64,000 nucleotides of DNA from Nageia nagi (taxonomy: Eukaryota > Pinophyta), in assembly GCA_050084985.1 (NCBI GenBank), contig JBITNC010000002.1, forward strand, positions 33,356,001-33,420,000, given 5' to 3'. The notes beneath the pieces were generated by a model. The model was given only the letters and a program-made list of their open reading frames with translations. It was not told the origin of the DNA and ran no database searches. The stretch's first letter is position 1. Each line of letters begins with the position of its first letter. The position numbers were made by a program, and so were the translations under genes. Positions 11,292 through 23,979 of the stretch are shown in pieces.

Positions 11292-12360
11292 ATGGTTCAA
11301 CATGCTCCTACTGATTTTTTTACTTGGAATAATGGCCATCCTTTGGTGGTTGCTCTTAATTCACCTCCAATCCCTCAATCAACCTTCAAAGTTTTGCCCA
11401 AATATGATGGGTCTAGTAAAACACCATATGAACATTATCAAGATGTATCTTGATTGGTTTCAAACTTTGATATCATTGATGAAACAATAATGAATAGGTT
11501 ATTATCATACTCTTTTGAAGAAAAAGTTGCTAAATGGTTCAAAATTCTTACCTCTCAATTTATAAATTCATGGGGAGAGTTATGTTTAGCTTTGATTAAA
11601 ATATTTGCTATAGATGGTGATGATAAAACCTTCTTAAATCTTATAGCATGTATCAAAAGACACCCTCATGAATTCATATATGATTTCAATATCATATTTG
11701 AGAGAACATGGAAAGCTATTCTAGTAAGGATTAGACTAATGATTGCACAAGCTCTAGTGTACTACAAAAAATATTTTCTCTTGGATATTAATATGCTTAT
11801 TATTATGTTACAAGATACTTTTTCATATGTTTACCAAATTGCTAAGACCTTTGAGTGTACTCTGGTATCCTCTGGAAAGATGCAACCAAAAACTATTATG
11901 TCCTTATTTTCCAATTTACCTCCTAAATAACCTCTATAAAATGCTCATCTTAGAGTTCTAGCCTTACCACCTCCTCTTAAATCTATTATTTTGAATCAAA
12001 TACTAGCACAACCTACACCTCCATCTACTAGTACAAGTGTTGATTCTAAATCTCCAGAGGAGGAAAGAATAAAGAAATTGGAGGTGATTATTAGGAACCT
12101 TACCAACAAGCTCACTTTGCAAGAAAGGCAAAATTAAGGTTTCAACTATAAAAGATATGATAATCAGTATTAGTCTAGATTCCAACCCAGGGCCAACTAG
12201 GTAAAATGGCCAACTATTCCAAAAGCAATTGATAATGTTGTTATATCAAATTCTACACAAAGTGATGCTTTAGGCATTACAAAATGGTGTCCTCCATGTT
12301 CAACTCCTCATTTTTTAGATTATGTTCAGTCTATCAACACCAACATTTGGGCCCACATTT
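11292..12360 (+). pseudogene. gag: Gag of G2 (decayed)
   Basis: ATG at 11292 opens a frame that reads through a TGA near 11450 (after a YEHYQDVS stretch) and on to a TAA at 11928. The central block (NRLLSYSFEEKVAKWF, then SWGELC, then FIYDFNIIFERTW) is a Gypsy capsid pattern related to Gag of G1. After 11930 the frame continues with many Pro and Ser residues and an EERIKKLEVIIRNL segment that looks like a short coiled coil (about 12060-12110). A Cys-Pro-Pro-Cys stretch near 12290 may be a remnant of a zinc-binding motif; no canonical CCHC is visible. Stops fall mainly at Gln codons. Confidence 0.7.
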
Positions 12361-13335
12361 AAACCAAATGGTGGAGCCTATGTTAGATCCTACTACTAAT
12401 CTCACCATGGTAAATTTTTGGCTTCTAAGATATGTTAGAGAATAAGCTAATTGTGTTCAAACTAGAGCTTCTTCTTTAATGACCCCACAACATCTCCAAA
12501 TCACTCAGTAAAATCAATAATCTATTCCAATACAACCTAAACTTAAAAAAGATAAGGCTTCTTTGGTCCAACTGTAGAATCAACAAAGTCAATTCCAAAG
12601 ACATCCGAGTAATGTTTCTCAAAATTTGAGTACTAATGTCCCTGCTAAAACAAATCCTATTGCTGCTAGAAAAGAAGTCTCAAAGAAAGAGAGGCCTAAC
12701 CCATTAAGATATCCTTTCATTACAAATCACAATAAAGAGAAGGTAACTCAATAATTCAAAGCACATAAACCAGCTAAATCAAGTAAGTTTTTAACATATG
12801 CTTCATATAATATTATGAAAAATTTGAAGAAAACTTCTTCTAATATGACCATGTTTGATGCATTAAGGATACCATGTCAATTAGATCTCTTGCAAGAATC
12901 TTTGAAACTAAAGAATAGTAAAAAAAGGTAAATGAAGGGAATGTTGTTTTTGCAATATTTGATGATGTTCTCCCAGCTCCCATAGGTATAAGAAGACCCC
13001 CACCATTCTATCTTTCCCTTAGATTAGGTTGAATGGTCAATAATTGTATGATAGATATCAGAGCTACTATTACCATAATTCCTAAAGCTATTGCAAATGA
13101 AATGAAATTGTATATTACTAGATGCATTTATTGTATCATTCAATTAGATTCTTCCTCTGTAGATGTTTTTGGCAGTGTTAAAGGAGTCCAAATAACCTTT
13201 AATGCATTCCTTGATATTTATGTCACTCAAGATATCATTATCGTTGATCTTCCACCGCTATTTGAAATATGATTATCTAGAGAATTCACTGCTAAATTGG
13301 GAGGGTACCTAGCTTTAGATTATTTTCATCTTTTG
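12361..13335 (+). pseudogene. pol: Linker and aspartic protease of G2 pol
   Basis: 12361-12990 is a Gln/Lys/Pro-rich linker with several stops. It includes a block near 12850-12900 (MFDALRIPCQLDLL-like) that matches the region upstream of protease in G1. From 13030 the frame aligns with the G1 protease over its whole length, including IPKAI and the VDLPPLFE, then LSREFTAKLGGYLALDY end. The active-site triplet is Asp-Ile-Arg at about 13051 instead of Asp-Ser-Gly, so this copy could not work. It would have cleaved the Gag-Pol polyprotein. Confidence 0.75.
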
Positions 13336-13590
13336 CTTTTCTTTCAAAATAAATAGGTAAAAATTCTAAATGAGGGCACCAAAAGTGTTCATCCTAAGAA
13401 GATCACATAGTAGAACTGTTTGAATGGTCATGAACCTATGAAAATATTTGAAAGAGATACACTAAGAGAAACACTCATGATAACTAAATTTTTTTCACCA
13501 AATGACTTGAACTATCAAGTCATGAATGTTGGCATAGGAAATTATTGCTTATATGATAATGCATAGCCAATTTCTATCACAATTGAAAGA

Positions 13591-13992
13591 GAGCATGAGA
13601 TATGGACAATGTACTTTGATGAAGCTAGATGTAAGCATGGATGTGGAGCTGGAGTTGTATTCAAATATCTAGAGGGACATATGAAAAGATTCTCATTCAA
13701 ATTCATATGGATTTGTACAAATATTGATGCTAAATATGAAGAAATTTATTTAGGATTATCTAAAGCAATCAATATGGGCATCAGATATCTAATTATTCAT
13801 GGTGATTTAGAATTATTCATAAAGCAAGTTAGAAATTAGATTAGTGCAAAACATCACTATTTGAATACCTATAGGAATAAAATTTGAGATTTATTAGATT
13901 CATTCTTGGATATAAATTTTATATCTATTCTTAGGAGGTACAACCAAATAGCTGATACACTTGTTGGCAGAGGGGCTCGTTATAACTCTCTT
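13591..13992 (+). pseudogene. pol: Archaeal-type RNase H domain of G2, between protease and RT
   Basis: The frame reads IWTMYFDEARCKHGCGAG, the same fold start as G1 (WEMSFDGARSKNGSGAG). Catalytic positions are Asp at 13618-13620, Lys at 13732-13734 where Glu is expected (AKYEE versus AEYEAL), Asp at 13804-13806 (HGDLELFIKQV) and Asp at 13954-13956 (NQIADTL). Stops at 13837 and about 13888 break it. In plant Tat elements a second RNase H of this kind is known downstream of RT and its own RNase H; here it sits upstream of RT. It would cut the RNA strand of RNA/DNA hybrids. The identification is strong; activity is lost. Confidence 0.8.
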
Positions 13993-14269
13993 CATCATAA
14001 AAGAGGAAGCCTTGGAGTCAAAGTTCAATGTAGATGATCAACCTTTGATATTATAAATTTTTAGCAGATATTTGATTCCAATGAGCACATTATGAATTTC
14101 TTATTGGATGAAATAATAGCTTACACTTTTAATATTCAAGAATTACTTGACTACTTCCAAGAGTTAGATGTTGTTAAACTTAGAAATAATGTTATACCAA
14201 AAGGTTTACTCTCTTTTGAAAGACTATTTGATTCAAAAGATGTTTAGAAAGCCAAATCTTTGGCCATAT

Positions 14270-15237
14270 AAAAGGAGAGTTATGTTGAGTTGGAAATAGA
14301 ACCCAACAAGTATATAAAGGTTGGATTCGAATGTTTTGATGAAGAAAAAAGTGTTATGTCTCATATTGATCATGAGTTCTCAAAAGCAATTGCCTGGACC
14401 TATGATGACATGAAGACATATGATAATAGTTTCATCTAGCACACTATTGAGATGAACTAGATGCTAAACCATATAGGAAAAAACAAAGGTTGATCAACCC
14501 AAAAATAGAAGAAGCCATGAAACAGGAATTGATTAAACTGCTTGGGTTGCAAATCTAGTTCTAGTTAGAAAGAAAAGTGGGGAGATAAGATTGTGTGTTG
14601 ATTTTAGAAACTTGGATCAAATGTCTTTCAAAGATAATTATCCTCTCTAACTAAGGGAATAGATCCTACATATAGTATTTAGAGCTTGCTATTTTTCAAT
14701 GATTGATTTCTACTCAAGATTCAACCAAATTTGGGTAGAGGATGAAAATTAGTTTAAAACTACATTTACAACCAAATGGGGGATGTTTGCTTTTCAAAGA
14801 ATGCCCTTTGGTCTTTCTAATGCTGGAGCTACTTTTCAAAGAGCCATGGATCATGCATTTAGAGATTTGATAAATAAGATTATCTTAGTCTACATAGATG
14901 ATATCACTGTATTTTCTAAGAATAGAAAAGATCATTTGCAACACCTTAGATAAGTGTTTCAAAAAGGTGTACAATTTAGGATTTTAATCAATCTCAAAAA
15001 TTCTATTTTTATGGTTAACCAAGGAAAGTTACTTGGCCATATTATCTCAAAGAATAGATTAGTAATTGATCTTGATAGGGTAAAAGCTATTGAAGCATTA
15101 CCTCTCCCTTTCAACAAGAAAGCCTTACAATCATTCTTTGTTCAAATCAATTTTGTTATAAAATTCATTAATGATTTTTTAGAAATTGTATCCCCAATCA
15201 CCTTAATGTTAAAGAAAGATGTTGTATTTTTTTGACC
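14270..15237 (+). pseudogene. pol: Reverse transcriptase of G2
   Basis: Preceded by an IAWTYDDM block typical of the RT entry in this group. The palm is recognisable: MPFGLSNAGATFQRAMDHAF at about 14802-14860, and the catalytic YIDD with its two Asp codons at 14897-14902 (VYIDDITVFS). The thumb/connection follows, with LLGHIISK and a GPxK-less VKAIEALPLP block at about 15030-15110. A TAA at 14951-14953 replaces Gln (LR*VF), and the N-terminal 200 bases hold frame breaks. It would copy the element RNA into cDNA inside the particle. Confidence 0.85.
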
Positions 15238-15697
15238 AAATGAAGCAAAGCTAGCCTTACAAGAAATTAAAAAGGCTATTATAGAAGCCCCTATTCTAAA
15301 AACTCTTGATATGTCAAAAGATTTCATCATGTATGCATATGGGGCAGAAAAAAGCATTGCTGCAATTCTAGCACAGAAAGATGACAAGAAAGAAGAACAT
15401 CTGATTGCCTTTCATAGTCAAACAATGTATCAACATCAAAAAAGGTATTCATTTATTGAAAAATAAGTATTTTTCATTATGGAAGGACTTAAGAAATTCA
15501 TTCTTGTATTTAATATTCATCCCAATGGAAGAAATTATGTTATACAAGGAGACTTGGGTGAAGGAAAAGTTGGTTGGATTACTAAAATAATGAAGTATGA
15601 TATAGAAATTAAACCAACCAAACTTATCAAAGGTTGGGTGTTATGTGAAAATATAGCAAAATCTTCTCACATGATTGCTATCATAGAGGATGAATAA
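15238..15697 (+). pseudogene. pol: RT-linked RNase H of G2 (degenerate)
   Basis: After a TGA at 15235 the frame continues with the usual connection, EAKLALQEIKKAIIEAPIL, then a DFIMYAYGAEKSIAAILAQ core, then AFHSQTM and KRYSFIEK. The expected catalytic Asp in the MYxDAS-type position is not visible (Tyr-Gly there). This fits the known idea that the extra archaeal-type RNase H compensates for a weak native domain. Downstream, IKPTKLIKG and a linker lead straight to integrase, with no second RNase H in between. Confidence 0.7.
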
Positions 15698-15809
15698 CAC
15701 CTTAATGAAGAAAGTGATTGGATTAGGCAAATTATTTTTTTATTTTCAAACTGGTAAATATCCTAAATCTTTGGATAGATTTTAGAAAAGAAGATTTAGG
15801 CTGCATGCT

Positions 15810-16968
15810 TTGAAGTTTATGATGGTAGATGATCATCTCTATAGGAAACTTTCTAATCAAACCCTATTAAGATGTGTAACTCATGATGAGACCCAAAGAA
15901 TATTGCATGAATTTCACTATGGAATTTTTGGAGGCCATTATAGTGGACTAATTACTGCAACAAAAATATTACAAGTCAAGTACTATTGGCCTACCATATT
16001 TTAAGATTCATTCATGATTGCCTAGGAATGTGTCAAGTGCAGCAAATTTATGGAAAAAAGAAGGCAAGCAACTATGTCTCTTAAACCTTTGGTGGTTCAA
16101 GAACCTTTTCAACAATAGGATCTCGACTTCATTGGTGTCATAAATCCTAATTCTTCAATGGGGCATAAGTTCATCTTGATTGTAACAGGTTATTTTACTA
16201 TATGGTCGGAAGCTATGCCATGAAAAAATGTAGATCAAGAGGTAGTGATAGAAATGATCAAGAGAATAATCACTTGCTTTGGAATCCCATAGAATATTAT
16301 CTAAGATAATGGTTCTGCATTCATCGAGGCTAATTTGTTTGACTTTATTGCTAAATAAGGGATCTATTGGCTCTTCTCATCAAATTATTCCCATAAGGTA
16401 ATAGGTTATTCGAGTCAACCAATAATAACCTAATCCGAATTATCAAAAGAATAATTGAAGGGAATCTCATACAATGGCATACATAATTAGACTATGCATT
16501 ATGGATAGATCAGATTAGTATCAAATCAACTATTAAGACATCACCCTATGCATTAGTATATGGTAAAATACCTCACCTTAAGTTACCATCATTAAAAATT
16601 CTACAAGAAATGGAAGATTATGACTTTGAGCCATTGCAAGCTAGGTTCAATCAACACCTCCAGGTGGAAGAAGATTGAAATAAACATATAATTCCTTCTA
16701 GCATCACATTTAGATAGTAAAAAAATGGTTTGATAAAAAAAATTCTTCCTAGGTAAAGTTTAAAATAGGAGACATTATCCTCAAATGGGATGAGGAAAGT
16801 GCACAACCTAAGAAACATAGAAAGTTTGATTCTTTGTGGAGAAGGCCCTACATCATCACTCAAGCCATGCAAAATAATGCATTCAAGTTGTAAGATATCA
16901 TTGAGTCCCATAAGCTATCGATCCTAGTTAACGAGATCTATTTGAAGCATTACCGAGTAATTGGGTGA
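15810..16968 (+). pseudogene. pol: Integrase of G2
   Basis: The zinc-binding region shows FHYGIFGGHYSG followed by YYWPT and ECVKCSKF (His-His, Cys-Cys). The core has DLDFIGV and DNGSAF for the first two catalytic Asp residues and, after a frameshift near 16390, FESTNNNLIRIIKR for the Glu. A C-terminal part with KMRKVHN-like basic sequence and IYLKHY ends about 16968. Stops include TGG to TAG before DLDFIG and CAG to TAG before NII. No chromodomain is evident. It would join cDNA to chromosomal DNA. Confidence 0.8.
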
Positions 16969-17529
16969 TTTCATAACACCCACAAAAAATTATATAGTGT
17001 AAATACAACCCTTTTAAATTAAAAAAATTTAAATTTAAATTTATTAATTATTATTTTACCTTATGCTTGTACATTCTTTAAGACTATCACATTCTCCAAT
17101 ATGATAGGTAGCTGTTAAATGATGAGTATCAATTTGACATAATACGAAGTTAGCATTAATGCATTGCTAAGCTATCAACCATCTAATTTAACATTTAATG
17201 TAATATCTTCTTAGATCTCTCAAACTGCCAAGTCGTACCTCAATTTCAATTTGGCATGCTCCAAATTAATTCGTTCATGCTTGTTATCCACCAATCCATA
17301 TATTGCTCGAACCTTGATATTCTCTAGGATTAACTACCATTAATAACATATCTTTCATCAACCTCGAGAAAATAAAATACATCTCTTGCTTCCTTATTCA
17401 ACACTTATCCATTTCAGAGCATAAGTTTCCTAAGCAACTAGGTATAAATCTCATAGAGCATACTGAGTGAGAAATAATAGAGTTATAGGGCCTTACAAAG
17501 TGCAGTTTCAAGTTCCTAATGCAAACCCA
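16969..17529 (+). other. Spacer between pol and the extra ORF of G2
   Basis: A+T-rich, with no frame longer than a few dozen codons. I see no polypurine tract or splice signal I would trust, though a spliced RNA for the downstream ORF would need an acceptor here. Confidence 0.4.
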
Positions 17530-20500
17530 AGGATCAAAGAGAGTTAAAGATACCATGATGAAAACCAAACCACCAAATAAAGAGGAATTTGAGAAGATTG
17601 ATGTTGATCTAATTGCTCTCTAAAATGAGTACTTGGAGAATGTTCTTGGAGTGAACTAGATCGAGATGGGGGTAATAAACCATATGGATACATGGTGAGT
17701 CGACACTATGTGAGTTTTATTATAGCATATGAAGCCTAAAGTTATGGGTAAAGGGAAGTCTTTGGCACATTTAAAGAGAGACATCATGATCAATCAAGGC
17801 CTAGCTTATTTTTTTCCCTATGAATCATTCACCTACCCCAAGCTATTGTATTCGACAGTACATAGGCATAACCAGCAAGGTTATGAAATAGGAATTTCCA
17901 AAGACCAAGAGCAAGGAGAAGGATCATAGTCAAAATTTGAAGTGATACTTGACTACTCCCTTGTTTCCATTCTTCAAGCATTTATCATTCTGACTGATTA
18001 GACTTTTCATGTGAGGAAACACTTTTATTTGAAAAGAGAAAATGATGATTTTTATAGGAATGATGAGGAAATGCTAAACTAGATTGATGAAATTTATCAA
18101 AAAAACAAAACCATAAAGCTCTGGTTGAGCTATGAAATTACCTTATTTAAAAAAATATAAGATAAAAAGATATTGTAAGCACTAGTAGTTATTCTAGGAA
18201 AGAAGACCCAAATTGAAGCAGATGAAGCCATGGTGTGTATGGATTTTAATATTGCAGAGGCACATGTATGCTATGATTTTTCTACCTTTATATCTAATGA
18301 GATAAAAAGATATCTTTTCAAGATTGATAAATCTGATTTCAAACATTCTTCATATTTATGGTGGCTCATGGTCCATCAAAACCTTGAGACACTTATGGAA
18401 GCCAGGTTGTAAGTCAAGCCAGTCAACCAAATACTTCACCATCTCCAATCAACTTGAAGATTCCCATATTGACCAAATTACATGGATCATATTATGAATT
18501 TATGGAGAAATTATATTCAACAATGGTGCAAATTATAATAGAAAATCTTCCTAGCAAGCTAAGCAAGAGCATTATTTGAGAGCTATAGGGAGGAAATAAA
18601 ATCAGTGATTGGTAGTTTCTTAGGGATTACATCATAATTATAAGGTATGCATATTTTGAAAAACCCTTTTTCTTGCCTAAATATGTAACTCCTCAATTAT
18701 ATTCTATAGATATGGGCAAACAAATATATGCCATAGAGACCAAGTATGGGTTCAATGGTAGTTTTAAATCTATTATAGACATATTAGCTACGATAAAAAA
18801 CTTCACTTTGTTAGAGACAGGTTGTAAAGATTGTATAGCATAATTCATTATTCAAAATTTTAAATTATATATTCAATAAGCCCCTTGGATTTATTACCCT
18901 TCAGGGGAAATGAAAAAATTTATAAGGTTAGGAAAGAAGCACCTAACCTTTACCCATGAGCATAGACCTCATGTGGATTATTTTGTAAATAAAAATGATA
19001 GGAAGTTGAAATGTACACTGGCTAAAAATTTGCATCCTTAAATAAAGCCTGGATGACTCTTGAAGGAGTTAAAAAATACAATAACTAAGAAAATAGGTAG
19101 TAAGATTTTATCTTGATTCCAGAGGTCCTCAACTAGTTGACAGATTTAGACTCAGGGCCTAATAAAGTTTATTATTTCACAAAGTTTAGATTTGAATACA
19201 CAATAAAAATTCATCATATTGAAAATGAATTGTTTGGAAAATTTGGTTATGACAAATACTAGGACTTAAAGTAATCTAAATACCCCTTTTCAAAGTTAGG
19301 CCTACCCCTTCCTCCCAATTTTCAAAGAAAATCAATTATAGTATTTAAAAGAATAGAGGTTGGAGAACCTTACAGTACAAAAGAGCTGACCAAAAAGAGT
19401 AAGCAAGATCATATAGATATTGTCATTGCTCCTTGGGAGTCTTCTTTAAAAAAAAGAAGTAGAGTTCAAATCATGGCCCAAAAATAGCAAAACCCAGAAA
19501 AGGAAGAAAGATCAATAAAGAAACCCCACACTACAATATCTTGATCACAAAGGACTTCACCTTTGGCTCCTAAAATTACTAAAGAAATGTAAAGGGATAT
19601 TGTAAAGAAATAAAAATATTTTATGTATAAGGAATACAAGAGCCTCATATTACTACCCAAAAGGAAGTCCCAGGAAAAGATGAGACAAAAACTCAACAAG
19701 GCGGGGGGGTGGGACATTCTTGGAATGAGTAGTTCTATAGCAAATACACTTGGAGGTAGATAAGATCATGATGTTGATGGTGATGATGATGATGAGTCTA
19801 GGAATAAGAGAGACTTTGACCTAATGGAAAAGGTTGATGAAGAAGAAGAAGTTAGCAAGGAGGCAAAAAAAGAGGTAGAAAATCTAGAGTTAACACTTGC
19901 AAAGAAGCTAGAACCCACTCAACAAATCATAGCATCTACATCAGGTGTAAATACTCCTCAACATTTTTTGATTCCTACAACCTCTTAGGAGGATATTAAA
20001 TCTATTTTTTTCACATAGATTTTAGAGCCCATTGATTGGGCAACTTTTTTCAACAAACCTTTTATTCTCCTTGAGCAATAGTTAAGAATTTTGAGCAAAG
20101 TAATAGAAATAGGAGATATTAAAATTGCATATATATCTTTCAAAGAAGGACAATTAGATACTTCTCTCATGACCATTATTGATATAAATATGCAGAGTGC
20201 ACTAGTTATAGATAAACCCAAAATTCTTGTAAATACTTCAATGGTATTCGACAAAAGTCTCCAGGCCATGGAGACTAAGATAGATCGATTAAATAAGAAA
20301 ATAGATTAGTATAAAAAATATTTCTCCCTTAAAGACAAAATAGTCACTAGGTTGTAAAATAAAAATAAAGATCTACCTGCAAAGCTAGACAAGTAGAAAT
20401 CAGAATTTTAGAAGAGCCTGGCAAAAACAAAAGTTGAGCTAAATAATGCAAATCATACCATATGAGATCTTAAAGCTCAAGCTACAGTTGTGGATGGCCA

Positions 20501-21308
20501 AAAGGTTAAACAAGTTGAGGTTGAGTTACAAATAGTTATAGCAGCCAACAAATTATTATCTAATGATAACTCAAAGCTACTCCTACTCATAAAAGGTTTC
20601 AGGAAGTCCCTAATGGAGTAAGTCAGAGATAATACGATGGCTTTATCACATTTGAAATTTTTAAAATATCAGATAGAGAAATCCATCAAACAATTCAATG
20701 CATAGATTGCTCTTCATCAATTGGATTTAGAAATACCAAGTTTAGTAGTTGAGAGAATGCAAAGTTTGTTGAGAGCCCTAACTGAAAAAGATATAGCTAT
20801 CATCACTTACAAACCAAGTAATTATATTTGAAAAGAATCTGAGATATATGTGAACTTGAAAATTTGGTGTTCCATATGGAGATTAATAAACACTAGCTTA
20901 AAATAAAGCTAGGCTTTATCAATAACTTCTTTAATTGAATTAAAAGCTACCTAATTTTGGGAGGAGCAGAATGTACAGGGTAGTACAACCAGATGGGTAG
21001 CCAATACCATTCAATTTCTTGAATAATCTTTTGATGAAAAATAAATCTTAGATATTTAGAAATTAAATGAACTCACTTAGAAGGTAATTATGAGATTCCT
21101 ACATGCTAGAAGACTGTAGAGTGTGGTAACAAGGTTCAAAGCAGATACAGTGAAGATACAAGCCTCCCTTGTTTTATCACAAATTGATCATCAAGACGTC
21201 AAGGAGTTGAAAAAAAAGATTCAACCTTTCCTCCTTGCAAAAATTGTGCCCCCACTAGAGAGCCCCATAAAAGCCTCATCTAAACTGATGATCAAGATAA
21301 AAAAGTAA
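17530..21308 (+). pseudogene. Long extra ORF downstream of pol in G2, function unknown
   Basis: About 3.8 kb between integrase and the 3' LTR keeps traces of coding. The 5' third (17575-18420) reads EEFEKIDVDLIAL, LAHLKRDIMINQGLAYFF, VCMDFNIAEAHVCYDF and FISNEIKRYLFKI, ending in YLWWLMVHQNLETLMEARL. Stops there are mainly TAG/TAA at probable Gln codons. The middle (19390-19950) is Lys/Glu-rich and includes an Asp-rich run from GATGATGAT repeats (19775-19795), probably disordered. The last third (20090-21308) is rich in Leu, Lys, Asp and Gln with heptad-like spacing, for example MVFDKSLQAMETKIDRLNKK and ELKKKIQPFLLAKI, suggesting coiled coil. No transmembrane segment or known domain was recognised. 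Some plant Gypsy elements carry ORFs here (env-like in Athila), but I cannot assign this one. Confidence 0.5.
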
Positions 21309-21356
21309 AGGGTTTTATTCTTTAGTAGGTGAAGATCTTGAGAGCCATCAGAAGAT

Positions 21357-22803
21357 TGTATTCTTTCATAATTACACTCTATGTATGGGATAATGTTGTA
21401 GCATTCTTTATTATTATATTATTTTCAATAAATCATTCTTAACTTATGTTTCCTTATACCCTTTCACATGTATTTAACCTCTTTGTAAATATTATCTCAA
21501 GTTTAAAGAGTTCCAAGTATTGTCAATATCTGAGAACTATTTATGTACATGTGTTCTTAGGTATTTTAATTCAAAAGGTCTAGTTGCTATCTAGTAGGTG
21601 TTGTGGTAAATCTCGAGAATATACATTAGTTGATTTAGTTGTCTTTCTGAGAACTTTGTGTATAGAAGAGTCATAGTTTGTAGATTTTTATCTAAGTCAT
21701 GATCAGGAATAAATGTATTATATTCAAGTAATACTATAATATATGAGGGAGGTATACCTCTAAGTCAAGTTCAAGAGTTATTGTAAATATAATTCTATGT
21801 CATATCTACATCTTTAGAAGGTGATATTAGAGCCTACCATTGTTCAAAAAGTCTTAACCAAACAATTAGATTTTGTGAGAAATGTTGCAAGTAGATCAAT
21901 TACATCTTGTAATTTTCATTAATGATGTCACCATTTTTGAGTGAAGTTAGTAGGTCCCAAGATAAACAATAATGAAGTAGTGTTTCATTCAACGAGAGAT
22001 ATTTTATAAGAGATCACATAGGACCCATCAATTTTGAGTGATGATGTCAAAACTTTTAGCTAAAATCAATGGGTATTGATATAAAAAATAGCAAGAAATA
22101 CTACATGAAGATAATAAAATAAAGCTCATTAATTTCCAATGATGACATCACACCGTTTGCCTAAAATCCATGAGTACTAAGAAAAGCTTGACCATCACTA
22201 AAGCCACGTAAGGAGAGATAGAACCTACCAGACTGAAAGAAGAATGATGGGTAAGATGTAACACCCAAGTCCACTTGATCTTAAGTGTTTGACCCCCAAG
22301 GCTTTATCGATGTGTCAACTATGACTCATTTCCACATGACAATAGTAATTTCTTCTTGGACTTTAATGATAAATTATTCAATGCCCTCATTATTCTACGT
22401 AACTAAAAATATAATGTTGATCATTAATAAGTTATGGAGAAGTAGATAGCTATTGATAATGCACAGTGTCAAATCATACCAATCAATTTACACACAAGTG
22501 CATCTTCAATCAGTTACAGAATCAAGAGAAAGTAGTAAATGACAAATCAAGAAGATTATAGCTCAATTAGTACAAAAACTCAAAAATTTAAAATTCCTAG
22601 ACTATGGTGCTATTAGTACTTGATTACTGTGTAATTTGATACATTTGTAATATTAATTATAAATATTTTCCTTTATTATTTTCAATTAAAACAAATATTT
22701 ATGTATATTAATGATATATAACCACTTAGTTGGGATATAAATGTATAAATAGTGGATTGTTATAAGTCCTAAAGGTCAAACATCTTAGCAAATTTGCTCA
22801 AGT
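21357..22803 (+). repeat. 3' LTR of G2, first part
   Basis: Aligns with 9010-10455, starting TGTATTC. It ends in CAAGT (22799-22803), the target-site duplication of CopB, and resumes at 31253. Confidence 0.85.
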
Positions 22804-23301
22804 TGAGAGAGTTGAACTATAAACTAAATAAATCTATATCTCCAAGATCACATGAAAGCTCACAATACACATATAACTAACTCACAAAGCAATCTCACAA
22901 AGATAACATAAGATGTAAGTGGTTCCACCAACTAGGAGTACATCCACTAACTATATCTCTCTTCTTAATAAATATGAACTCTTACAATCCTCCTAATCTC
23001 AAATCCTAAGCACTATTCTATAACATAAATTTAATCCATAATTAGTGTGTAATCACAAAGAAACAACCTTCTATTTATAGTTCAAAATCCCTCTTTGGAT
23101 CACTCTTTTATCCAATATACAAAATCATGATACGCACATCCGTTTACCCAAGGGGCATGCTCATGACATGGAATGTAGGACAAGTAATATTATCATATTC
23201 ATTTAAATACTTAAGGTATCAAATGATAACCTTAAGTATTAGTGAACTTACATAGAATATTATTACATAACCTTTACAATAATGCATTATACATTCTAAC
23301 A
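22804..23301 (-). repeat. 3' LTR of CopB (498 bp)
   Basis: TGAGAGAG...CATTCTAACA on the plus strand; pairs with 30764-31247. A 12-base dyad (AATACTTAAGGT and its complement) lies near 23207-23242, toward the U3 end. Confidence 0.95.
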
Positions 23302-23312
23302 CTCCCCTTTAA
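23302..23312 (-). other. Polypurine tract of CopB
   Basis: The minus strand reads TTAAAGGGGAG directly against the 3' LTR, the plus-strand cDNA primer. CopC (49610-49618) and CopE (51958-51968) have the same motif. Between this and pol (23313-23979) is an untranslated stretch with the GTGGTAAGTTTGCTCT motif as a single copy. Confidence 0.85.
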
Positions 23313-23979
23313 TGCAATATTGGGATAGAGCAAATAAGAGTGAAGAAAGAGAGAAAGTAAGAGAGTTCACCTCAAAATAGATACAATGGAGATGATAAAT
23401 TTTTACATATTTGTGAAATAAGAAATATCTAGTTTAAGACTCACTACTTTGCCAAATACAATCATTAATCATAATTGGTTTCAATGTACATGAAGTAGTT
23501 ATCCAACTGGAAGTCTTGAAGAGTTTCCAAGAGCTTGCATACCTAAGGTAAGTATCTTGTAATCTCAAAGGAACTTACAAGTCATAAGTAGCTCAAATAA
23601 TAAAATTAGTTAGATGAAACATATTCATATCAACAAGGATAGATGCCATCATGAACTGATCAATGGTACACTATAAGTCATCATGAAGATGCCATGCCAA
23701 AAACTCATAGTCACCTACTATATATAAAACATGTGTTGATTATCATTACAAAATAGAATATGGATAATTTAATAGTGCTAAAAGACACATAAGAGTTCCT
23801 CACATATGAATAACTGAATAGTGCTAGATTGGCCAATCTTTTGCTTTAAAAATTTGTACAATAAGTTCCTCATGCAGAGCAAACTTACCACAAAGGTGTA
23901 TAATAAAATCAGCACTATATAGCATAAAATCCTTTTAAGGGTGAAATATTCATCACAAATATGAATTCAATATAAGAAT

